A DNA stretch of 11,671 nt, from positions 1-11,671 of the forward strand of contig DAOSWM010000078.1 of assembly GCA_035380045.1 (NCBI GenBank), given 5' to 3'. The DNA comes from DAOSWM01 sp035380045. Lineage in GTDB: Bacteria > Bacteroidota > Bacteroidia > Bacteroidales > Tenuifilaceae. Under the pieces are notes generated by a model that did no database searches, had not been told where the DNA came from, and worked only from the letters and a program-made list of their open reading frames with translations. Numbering within the stretch: the first letter of the stretch is position 1; each line of letters opens with the position of its first letter. A program made the translations under genes and the position numbers. This document shows positions 1-10,600 of the stretch, in pieces.

Positions 1-1094
1 GCATCAACGGTTCCTCCCTGTATTCTCTCGATATAATAAATTCTTGCCCACCTTTCATCAATGGTTACTGGGGTTAGGTCGGGGAGATCAACATCGTTAA
101 AGGCGTGAACTGTTCCATCGTGACCGGTAAAAACAAACTCGTTGGCTTCGTCGAGCGAACCGTTCCGTTCGGAAAGCAGAATACCAGAACCAAGGCTCTG
201 TGTATCACTGTACTTATCGCCACCAGAGTGGCCAATACCGGTAAAATCCTGCGTATGGGTTGTTGATGAGTATGAAGTTGTCGTAATGCCAATGTTGTAT
301 CGGTTATCGAGGTAGGTTTCAACAATTAGCCTCTGAGCTAAATTCAGGTTATCGCGGTAAACAATAACCTCCGAAATATCGCCACGGAAACCTTGGGCGT
401 AGCCAGGATTTAAAATTCCAATGTGTAAATCCGATGTCATGTTACCAATGCTAACAGGACCGGTTCCCTCTTCGTAAAAAGCACCATTATAGAATATTTT
501 TGACTGATCTGCGCTGAGCGTTCCATCGTAAACAGCTGAGAAAATTTGAGGATCATCTGTATAGGGAATCGTTCCGTTAATTCTATTACTTCCTGCATCA
601 AAATATATGTTAGATAAAGCGTTGTCGCCAAGAAAAAGCGAATACGCTCTTGCGCTACTTGAGTTATTCCTTTTAGAAACGAGACCTCTTGCGCGATCAT
701 CAACTGCATCTGGTTTGGCCACCACAAAAACGGATAGACCGTTTGTGTTATCGAGGTTGTCGGCATCGGGAACTGTAAGGTAATCATCGCTTCCATCGAA
801 GCGAATACTTGGTAACCCATTTATTCCAGACAGTATGTAAATAGGCTGAAAGCCACCGTTTCCCTGTGCCGAGTGGTTTGCATTTCCGCTAATATCGTTC
901 CAGCTACTAACCGGATCCCCATTTGTGGTTGTTGAAGTTCCCTGATCGGCACGTAGCCACAGCACATTATCGCTGCTACTCCCAATACCAGCGGGGCCGG
1001 TTTGCGCCTGCGCAAAAATTGGCAGGCAAAGGAATACCGTTGCAACGGCAGCTAACTTTAACGCTTTTCTAGGGTGGAGTATAGTTGTTATCAT
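1..1094 (-). CDS. Secreted LamG-like (concanavalin fold) domain protein, 3' end outside the window
   Basis: An open frame reads leftward from the ATG at 1094-1092 and stays open for 364 codons to the window edge, so the C-terminus is missing. Residues 1-30 form a signal peptide: basic start (HPRKALK), hydrophobic core (LAAVATVFLCLPIF) and AQA cleavage site. Cys23 lacks a lipobox, so a lipoprotein is unlikely. The mature protein opens with SSSDNVLWLRADQG, then a jelly-roll LamG-like domain (about residues 35-260) with typical pieces such as PSIRFDGSDDYL, GLSVFVVAKPD, FRGDISEVIVYRD and an ETYLDNRYNI end helix. From about residue 270 a second region begins with DFTGIGHSGGDKYSD. It resembles the domain that follows LamG in many Bacteroidota proteins, where 'GIG' is followed by a serine-rich stretch (DUF8202-like, from memory). 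The fold suggests glycan or matrix binding at the cell surface; the ligand is unknown. The missing C-terminus may carry a sorting domain. Base composition is richer in GC than the flanking intergenic DNA, as expected for a real gene. Confidence 0.9.
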   Translation of the reverse strand, partial: MITTILHPRKALKLAAVATVFLCLPIFAQAQTGPAGIGSSSDNVLWLRADQGTSTTTNGDPVSSWNDISGNANHSAQGNGGFQPIYILSGINGLPSIRFDGSDDYLTVPDADNLDNTNGLSVFVVAKPDAVDDRARGLVSKRNNSSSARAYSLFLGDNALSNIYFDAGSNRINGTIPYTDDPQIFSAVYDGTLSADQSKIFYNGAFYEEGTGPVSIGNMTSDLHIGILNPGYAQGFRGDISEVIVYRDNLNLAQRLIVETYLDNRYNIGITTTSYSSTTHTQDFTGIGHSGGDKYSDTQSLGSGILLSERNGSLDEANEFVFTGHDGTVHAFNDVDLPDLTPVTIDERWARIYYIERIQGGTVD

Positions 1095-1230
1095 ATCGAT
1101 AAAATTTTCTGTTTGGAAATGAAATTACACAAAGTGCACCTTAATTATTTACAATTTTTGCACCAATTGATTTATTTATGTAATTTTCAACAGTATAAAC
1201 ATAATAAGTTTATGCTGTTTTAAACTAATA

Positions 1231-1244
1231 GCCCGAAAACGGGC
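1231..1244. repeat. Short GC-rich hairpin GCCCG-AAAA-CGGGC
   Basis: A perfect 5-bp GC stem closes a 4-base loop inside very AT-rich DNA, about 140 bases before the leftward gene. It has no T-run on either side and lies between divergent genes, so it is not a convincing terminator. It could be a protein-binding site or a hairpin in a leader RNA; its role is unknown. Confidence 0.4.
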
Positions 1245-1293
1245 ATTTAGTGAATAAAGTTAATACAATTTTTCTATTTTCGGTCGTAAAGTA

Positions 1294-1326
1294 TTTATAT
1301 TGCAATGAGTACAATACATACTTTTG
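1294..1326 (+). promoter_or_regulatory. Weak candidate Bacteroidota-type promoter for the giant gene (distal)
   Basis: TACTTTTG at 1319-1326 matches the TAnnTTTG -7 consensus exactly. A TTTA at 1294-1297, 21 bases upstream, is one base off the -33 TTTG. It would leave a leader of more than 350 bases before the ATG at 1691, which weakens the call. A second, poorer candidate is TTTG at 1586-1589 followed 20 bases later by TATTTATT at 1610-1617; it would give a more usual leader of roughly 65 bases. The sequence alone cannot decide between them. Confidence 0.25.
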
Positions 1327-1345
1327 ATGTAAAAGCTTCAGAATT

Positions 1346-1363
1346 CGTTAACTTTTTTTAACG
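1346..1363. repeat. Inverted repeat CGTTAA-N6-TTAACG
   Basis: CGTTAA at 1346-1351 and TTAACG at 1358-1363 are perfect 6-bp arms around a CTTTTT loop. The site lies about 20 bases downstream of the distal promoter candidate at 1319-1326, where an operator could sit. Such an arrangement also arises easily by chance in AT-rich DNA. Confidence 0.35.
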
Positions 1364-1690
1364 GTTAAAGAATAACCAAACCAAATTTTTTGTAATATAC
1401 AATATGATTGATATATTCAATTCTTGTGTGACTCTTCATTTGATTGATTTTATTGAAAATATTGAACTTACAAATTCATGAGGATTAACAAAGGTGGTTC
1501 GCCAATATTTTTTTATATACAATTCACAATAATCATGGAAATTTTAATGTAACCATTATCCCTTTTCGTAAGTAGAAATGGCTGCTTTGTCAATATTATT
1601 TTATTCACATATTTATTACTATTACCTTAGTAGGTTACATATTCAATGTATTTTTAGTTAATGTTTCTATAAGTAATATTATTTGAAGCC

Positions 1691-4600
1691 ATGACAAGAA
1701 AAAAATTTACTCTCATTACATTTCTTGTAATCAGTATTCTACTGAAAACAAATTTCTTAATTAATGCACAGCATCCCGATATGGTTATTGAAAAAGAAAC
1801 CTTGGATGTTGTCAGTAAAGCTGATAATATTAGCAAAAGAGATTCAACACAAACTATAAACAACTCTTCCGTTTATAGGGGGTCATCTATCAATAAAAGA
1901 TTGATCGAAAACGTAAATAATCAAAATCTTATTTTAGAAAATCGCCCCGAAGACCGCCAACACCCCGAGTACGGCAAAATCCGCCTCGAAGACTCACCCC
2001 AAAGCGAGGAGATTATGGGGATGCGTACTGCTAACTCGAGAACATTCAAAAACCTCGATGGCACATTTACTACCCAGCAAGCATACGGACTTCTACACTT
2101 TCAAAAGGATGGACAATGGCTTACCATTGGCAATAACCTTTCAAAACACCGCTCAAACCAAAATGTGTTATCATTAAGCGAAACCGATTTGCCAATTAGT
2201 ATCGACACAGGAACGGGAGCAACACAAATGCAGCTTTGCGCAGTAACTGGCAAGGGAATTAGTTTTGGCAACAAGGTTTCATTAAAAATTGTTGATAACG
2301 GTGGACAACAGGTTAAGGAAATGCCTAAAGCAAAATTCATTCTACCTAGTATAATTAAAAATCAGGTTTTAGCTGCCAATATTTGGGAAAACATATCTCG
2401 TCGCCAAACAATTAACTATTGGCAGGTAAAAACCGATTATATTATTGAGAAAAGACCTGATTTTCAAACTAAAGAAGGTGCGTTGCATTTTGAAGAACAG
2501 ATTGAATTACCCAAGGATGTTAGCGTTATAAAAGGCAATGGAGTTGAAACTGAATATGGCTGGCAAGGTGAACTATTAATAGTTGACAAAAAAAACTCGT
2601 TGCTAGGAATTATTGAAAAACCTATTTATTTTGATAACTTAAAACCTGTTTCATCCCAAGAATACTCTTCAAATTGTGATAATGCTGAGCCAATAGAAAT
2701 TTTTAATGATAACGTAAGAAAAAAAGATGCACAACCAAATCTTTTAGGTTTTTATCAATACAAACTCAAAGACAATGTCCTTATTTTGAACACAGTAGTA
2801 CCTTTGGAATGGCTTCTTGACGAAAGCAGAATTTATCCAGTTACAATTGATCCCACTATAACAAACACCTATTCTGCCGGCAATATTGGTTCGTGCCGCT
2901 GGACAGAAGTAAACGAGGTTACAAAAATTGTTACAATACCTGCCGGAGCAGCTGTTACTCAAACTGCCTCTCAATGGCGTTATAATGCTAGAAATGGACA
3001 ATGGAGAAATGAAGTTTACACACGAATTAGCGGGAATAATGCCAGCTACGAGTGGTTTCAATGTAATTTATCTAGTGGCGGAGATTGCAACCTGACCCTA
3101 CCTGTAGCAAATAACGATATTGCTAATGGCGTTTATGAAAATGGGCAAGTACCAATAACCATAGGAATAACCCGTACATGGGGCGATGCAGTTCCTGGTT
3201 GTAACGACTATTATTCTTTTATTGTTAATAATACATGGATTACGACCATTACTTATGCTACAGTACCAACACCCACTGTTACATGCTCTGCAACTTTTAC
3301 CGATACTGGAGGAGCAGGTGCAAATTATAGCAACAATGAAACCTACGCAGTAACCTATCAATCGAACGATGGAAGAAACATTAAAGCACAGTTTACAACT
3401 TTTAATGTAAACAACACCGACTATCTTCGCATTTACGATGGGGCCGACTTCTTAACTCCAGTTTTAGGGCAATTTAATAACGATAATGGTAGCCCCGGAA
3501 CAATTGTGTCTTCGGGTACTTCTTTAACTTTTTTGTTCTATTCAAATGCAGCCACTGTGGCTGCGGGTTGGGTTGCTAATATTTCTTGTACACCCACAAA
3601 CACCTATTATAGTTACCAGAATGGAAATTGGGAGGATTTTTCAACCTGGACCCTCGATCCATCGGGTACGCTCTACAACAATCCAAGCAATTTAGTTCCA
3701 GGCGTTGGCGATAAAGCTATAATCCTTAACGGACGTACTGTTAAAGTAACAAGTGGTGCAAAAACGGTAGATATTGTTGATATTCAAGATGGATCAATTC
3801 TTGATTTGCAGGGAGTAACAGGTCATAATTTTCTTAATTTACAGGGAGCTGGTCGCTTAAAGTTGAGCAGTGCTTCGTTGCCTTCAGGGAATATGAGTAA
3901 TTTTGTTTCAAACACGGGTGGAACAATTGAATTTTATGGAAATCCTGCCGCTAACTTTACCTTTAACAGAAATACTTTCAATAATTTAGTAATAAATTTC
4001 TCGAATACCTCGAGGGTTGCCTCTGTGGGCAATAATACTACAATTAATGGTAACCTTACGGTTCAAAGTGGCGATTTTAGGATTGGCAACAATACCACAG
4101 CTCGCACACTTACAAACTATGGTGATATTAACGTTGAGTCCTCGGGGAAATTCTCCGTGCATACCCAGGGTGCTCATATTGTAAACTTGCACGGTGATTT
4201 AACGGTAAACTCGGGAGGTACATTCATTCTTCACAACCTTGCCACACCAAGCTACAATACTGCAATTACAGCAGGGAAAGCTAATTTACAGTGCGTTAAC
4301 CCCACCAAAGATCAAACTATTACTGCCAACGGTCCAATTGAACCCTACTGGTTAGTTGTAGACAAAGGAACCGACCAAACCTATATGGTTGATGTGCAGG
4401 CATCGGGCGATTTTTTTAAACTTTATGGGCATACCTTTGAAAATTCCAACAGTTCATTAAATCTTAGAAACGGAACCTTGAAACTAGGTTCAAATGTCAT
4501 TATCCCTCAATTTATTCATGCTCGTACTGAGGATTATAGTTCTGTTCCAGTAAATAGCGGCCAGTATAATATTCCTGAATCCGCTCATCTATGGATTGAT

Positions 4601-7600
4601 GGAGCCGAACTCACTACAACCAATATTACTGGGACTATTTACAGGGGTGATTTATTCTTCGTATATGGAAAGCTGTCAATAAGCAGTGGTTCTCTTTTCG
4701 ATAATTCGCATCGAGGAATCATATTGGCAACAAATGGCGTTGTTGAAATAAGCGGAGGAAGTTTATCTACCTCCATTATCCGATCGGCGTGGATGGCTGG
4801 TGTACACAGGGGCACTTATATACAGTCTGGAGGTTCAGTAGATATTAGACGAGATATTGAAACAACTAGAGCAAATGGTGCAAACTTCAATGCTTCCTTT
4901 ATGATGGCTTTTCCTGAGAATGTTTTTATTATGAGTGGAGGAGACATAAATATTTTAAATTCTACTGTTGCTGGGGGTGCTGGTGAGTATTTTAGTCTAA
5001 TTCTTGGTATGAATTCAAATAACGTGCAAGTATCAGGTGGTAATATTAATATCACTGTTCCAGATTCAAGAGATGCTAAATTACTAGTTACTGGTAAAAT
5101 ATGGAACTTAAACATTTCTAGCAATATTAATGTTCGAAGATCATATTTATCAGCTTACGCAGGATATGACGTTGTAACTCCGGCAATTGGTATACAACCA
5201 TTGGTAGTTATCAACGATTTCACCATCTCCAACCCTGCCCGTTTCGATGCAGCGAACCAGAATGTTACCATTGGTGGAGATTTTACCATTGAAGCGGGAG
5301 CAACCTACATACCCGGAACTAACAGCACCATTTTTAACGGTTCTGCCGGACAGGCATTTAATAACAATGGGAACATTTCCAGTGGACTTTACAATATGTC
5401 TGTTGAAAACGCATCAATTACAGCCATCGATAATGATTTAACAGTTCGAAATGAACTTAACATTGAAAGCGGAACCATTCTACGCGATATGGGTTATACA
5501 ATAAGCGTTGCTGGTAATGTTACAAACAGCGGATCGCATATTAGCCAGGCTGTTGGAAGCATTACACTCAATGGTGCAGGAGCGCAAACCATTGATGGCA
5601 ATGGCAACGGTATTTTTGGCAATCTTCGTCTAAACAAGGCTTCGGGTAGTTCAACCCTTAACGCAAATATTTCAGTAAGTGGCAACCTTAGGCTTGCCAA
5701 TACCGCTGCTATTTTTAGCATTGGAAGTAAACGTGTTACCCTTTCTGAGAACAGCCGTATTTACGATGCGCTAACAGGAACAACAAACACCAATTTCAGC
5801 TCAACCAGAATGATACAGACTGATGGAAACCAGTCTGATGGTGGTTTGAGAGTGCATTTCAATACTACCGATATAAGAAATCTTCCTCTTGGAGTTGGTG
5901 CAAAGTACACTCCTGCTCGAATTCAATTTACATCTGCCCCTAGCCAATGGGGCTACCTTAGCGTTCGTCCTGTAGATAACGCACACCCACACCTAACAAG
6001 CACCAATGCACTATCTTTTTACTGGAGAGTACAATCGAGCGACTTTGCTGGAATTGCATCGGGTTCGTTGCAACAACGATTTTATTATACCGATGGAGAT
6101 ATTAACGGTAACGAGCCCGACTATTTACCCGGACGCTATAACCCCATTTTGTGGAGTTCTTATCCTGCCGAAAAGGTTTCTATTGCAATCAATGAAATTC
6201 TTTTTGATGATATAACCCAGCCCGATGGAGACTTTACTGCTGGCGAACCCGATGCATTTGGGGTTGTAGTAGGCCTTTTTAGTGCACAAACAGGCAACTG
6301 GGAAGATCCAAATACTTGGGTTACCGATACTATTAGCAATACTCCTGCTGGTCGTATTCCTGCAGGTTTCGATCCGGTTGTAATTCGTAATGGACACACG
6401 GTAACAACTTCTGCTGGTGGTGCGCTTTCAGGTTCCCTTCAAATTCTTTCCGAAGGTGTTCTCAACCTTGGAACTACAACAGGCCATAACTTTGGAGCAC
6501 TTCAAAATGGCAAAGTTAGCGGCAATGGAACCTTAAGAATTTCATCGGCAGTTAACCCTGCTGTTTTTCCAAATGGCGATTTTGGCGACTTTTTATACGA
6601 AGGCGGAGGAACTGTAGAGTACTATTCTACAGGTACAAACTTTTTGTTACCAGCAAATATTCCAAACTATAACAACCTAATAATTAACTCTGCTTTAAGT
6701 AATTTGCGATCAGGAAATACTGACCAAGTAATTTATGGTGATTTAATTATTCGGGGTGCTAACTGGACAAACCTTAACCCATCGGATGCAACAAGCTACA
6801 CAACAACTGTGTATGGAAATCTAATAGTTGAAGAGAATGCTCTGTTTAGGTTCAACAATAACCAAAGTCAGATACTTACTGTACATGGAAGCTGTACCAT
6901 TGAAACTGGTGCAATCTTTAATGTAAATAACGGAACAGGCCATCAGGCTATTTTTTACGGTGACTTAATTAATAATGGTACGCTCAATTTTTACCCCGGC
7001 AACTGGGCCGATGCCTATTTTTTAAGTCCAAATTCTCAAACTATCTCAGGGGCAGGGGCAACAACAAGCTTTTACAGGCTGTATGTTGATAAGGGAATCA
7101 ACCAGGATTCTGTGCTGAATGTAACATCCAGCAACTTTTCAATTAACACAGCACTAGCTAACTCGCTGGCAATACAAAACGGAACCATTCGCTTTAATGG
7201 TCCAACGTCAACCATTTCGGGTGTCAATGCATTTAATATCCCCGAAACAGGACGTTTAGCTGTTGCCGGTGGCAACATAACCGTTGGAACCGATAACAAC
7301 AATGCCGATATTATTCTGGCTGGGAAAATTGAGGTTAGCGGAGGAACTTTGAATGTTGGGCAAGGGCCAGATAACAACTACAATAACGACATAGAGATTG
7401 CTGGTGGAGGAAAACCAGAAGTGGAGGTTAGCGGAGGAACGCTTAATGTTAATGGCCAAATTCGTCGCTCTGGAACTTCAACTGCGGGAGCACTGGGCTA
7501 TACACAAAGTGGTGGAACTGTAAATATATTTGGTAGGCAACGATTGGCAACCCGTGCTCTGCTGGAGGTTTTAAACGCAGGAAGTTTCTTTATTACCAGT

Positions 7601-10600
7601 GGAGGCGATATAAACCTGATTCGTTCTGGTGGAACCACCTTTGGCGATTTATATCTAAACTCAAGTAATTATGATTTAACAGGAGGAACAATAACTATTG
7701 GAAACGCAGTAACGCCAACATCAACATTCGATATTTACTTGGGTAATCCTGTTTACAATTTAACCGTTGATGGAACAACCAATGCCAAAACAGCGAGGCT
7801 GAGAAGTTTCCCTGCAACTTTCGAAGGATCGCTCCAAATTGGCACATCTGGAGGAGTTGGTTCGAGTTTTAATACTTCTGGTTTGGATGTTGGAATTAAA
7901 ATAAATTTGATCAATTATTCTAGCGCATCTTCTACAAACACATACATTACTGTTACTTCCGATCAAACTACAGTTTTTGAAGGATCTGAAACACTCCAAC
8001 AAATAATTTGCAATGGTTCAAGTAATCTCAATTTTGCAAATATTGAAATATCTAAAACTTCAGGAATCCTATCAAAAGAAGGTACAAGAAATTTGGTAAT
8101 TAATGAGAATTTATATTTGAACCAAGGTAATTTAGTTTTAACAAGCGGAGATATTTTCTTAAATGGGGATCTTTTCTTATTCTCTAGCATTTTGTCTTCG
8201 GGTGTTGGTAATCATTTAATCTTTAGTTCGAGTATATCCCAAAATATTTATGGTACTAATGGAAATACAATAGATGTCTTCAGAATTAACAAATCAAAAA
8301 CGGTAATTAGTAATGTATCCCTTAATATCGACCGAAGGTATCGTTTTGTAACCGGAGCGGTTCTTAACATGGGTAGCAACTCCTTAACGTTTAAGAACAC
8401 AACAAACTTTACAGGAGACATAGGAGCTACTTTTAATGACAATACATTAATTCAAACAAACGGTGTTCTTTCTGATAAAGGTATTACTGTTGAATATAAT
8501 GCTGCATCAAGTTTCATCTTCCCCATTGGAGTTGCTGGTAAGTACACTCCAGTAACCGTTAATGTTACTAATACAGGGGGTTCTGCAGGGTCAGTCACCG
8601 TGAAGCCTATTGATAGGTACCATCCTGCAACCCAAAATCCGCTCAATGATGAGCTACAGTACTACTGGAATGTTACTTCCGAAGGTTTTGGCGCTTCGCC
8701 AACCGTAACCCATACTTACACATACTCCGATGGCGATGCCCTTCCTAGCGATGCTGGCTATGTTGGTGGCCGATACTACAATTACCAATGGATCCCCGAA
8801 AATGGAATATCGGGCTCTGTTAGCGAAGCAGCAAATACCATAACGCTTACCGGGGTAAATTATATAGATGGAGAATATACCGCAGGACTTGATGCAAACT
8901 TTATTACAAAACCACCTCTTTATAGCATCTCAACCGGAAACTGGGGCGATGGAACAACCTGGTCCTACACTTCAGGTGGAGCAACCTGCAACTGCTCTCC
9001 TAACGGAAATCCTGTTTTCATCGAAAGTAACCATGTTGTAACTCTTGATTCCGACGAAGCTTATGCCTACTCGGTTGATATTTCTGAACTTGCTACTCTT
9101 GCAGTAGGTACAACACGCCAACACAATCTTGGCCACGTAACTGGAGGTGGAACTATTAGAATTACTGCCACTGCTGCAGGTTCTTTTATTTTCCCTGGCG
9201 GTTACTTCGATGAGTTTATGAATACTTCTACCAGTGTAGTTGATTATGAAGGAACCGGTACGCTACCTTCATCAATAACTACATACCCAAATATACAGTT
9301 CTCTGGGTCAGCTTCCACGAAAAGCATTCCGGCAATCGATCTTACCATTCTTGGTAACCTTACCATTCTTGAAGGTTACCTCGATAATACCAACTATAAT
9401 AGAAGCATTACAGTTGCTGGCAACTGGACAAGTAATGTTTCTGGAGGTTTCCTTGCTGGTAGGGGATTGGTTACCTTCAATGGTACTTCTTCAACCATTA
9501 GTGCAACAGGTGGGGAAACCTTTTATAAACTTAAAATTGATCGTTCTGGGGGTGGGGTTACCCTTGCTAGTCCTGTTTCCGTCACCAACTATTTGTACCT
9601 TACAAATGGAATTATCAACACTACAAGCGCAAATGTTCTCACGCTAACCTGGTCCTCAACCAATGCTGTGGTTGGTGGTAGTTCAACCTCCTTTGTCGAT
9701 GGGCCGTTGAGAAAAAACATTAGTGGTGGTTCTTCGTTCTATTTTCCAGTTGGGAATAGTGGCAGATACGGACGAACTAGAATTTTCAACACATCAGCAG
9801 CCACTTACTGGACCGTGCAGTACCACAATTCATCACCAAGTAATAGGGATCTTCTCACCCCCCCTCTTCAACTTATCAGCAATAACGAGTACTGGAGCGT
9901 TACACCCGATGCTGCAAGAACCGCCAACATTCAGCTTCGCTGGGATGGAGATAGCGATATTATTCCCGCAACTACTTCTGCTAGACAAAAGTTGCGTGTT
10001 GCACAATGGGATATTGCCGCTTATCCTAGTTTTTGGACATCAGTAGGCAATAGGGTTACCGACGGTGGTGTTGCTTCTGGAACTATTCAAACAACATCTC
10101 CCACCACCTTTAACGGAGTAGAATTGCTCACAATAGGTCTCGATCAAACTTCAACAGCTCAAATTACTGGAACCGATGCAGAAATGTGTAACGATGGTAC
10201 TATCCTACCTGTAACAGTTCAGTTTACTGGCGATGGACCTTGGGAATTTACATATTTAATTAATGGCACTAATAGTGTAATAATACCAGACGTTGGAACC
10301 AGTCCATATAACATACAGTTCGAGTACGATGACTTATACTCAATCAGTGGTTCTGGTGATTATGTAATAAGTTTACAGTCTGTTTACGACGATAATGGTG
10401 TTGCTGGCGTTATTCTCTCAGGCACTGCAACCTTAACTGTAAAAGAAACTCCAAACCCCATTGTTTCTGGTGCCGACAGGGTTATGATTAACTCTCAGGA
10501 AGTTTATTCTGTTCAAGAAGTTCCTAATGAATCTTATGTTTGGGCAGAACCAACTTTGGGCACTATTAATGGTTCTTCCATTGGAAGAAGTGTTACCATT

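Larger units (their letters stand above)
1095..1690. promoter_or_regulatory. AT-rich divergent intergenic region between the two secreted-protein genes
   Basis: About 596 bases separate two divergent start codons, so this stretch must hold the promoters of both genes unless one is transcribed from within the other. It is strongly AT-rich, with no open frame that looks coding. It contains two short inverted repeats (listed separately) and only weak matches to the Bacteroidota promoter pattern TTTG, about 20 bases, then TAnnTTTG. No Shine-Dalgarno sequence precedes either start, which is normal in this phylum. No riboswitch or RNA gene was recognised. Confidence 0.6.

Noticed and set aside
1055..1094. 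Lipoprotein signal around Cys23 of the leftward protein
   Set aside because: The residues before Cys23 (VFL) do not fit a lipobox, and an ordinary AQA cleavage site follows.
1624..1635. Small inverted repeat ACCT-TAGT-AGGT just upstream of the giant gene
   Set aside because: A 4-bp stem is too short to separate from chance in this AT-rich stretch.
1654..1863. Leftward 69-codon open frame overlapping the start of the giant gene
   Set aside because: It lies opposite the signal peptide coding region, has no family resemblance and is explained as a shadow of the real gene.
9351..10046. Plus-strand open frames of about 100 codons inside the giant gene
   Set aside because: They are alternate-frame shadows of an intact, well-supported protein module.
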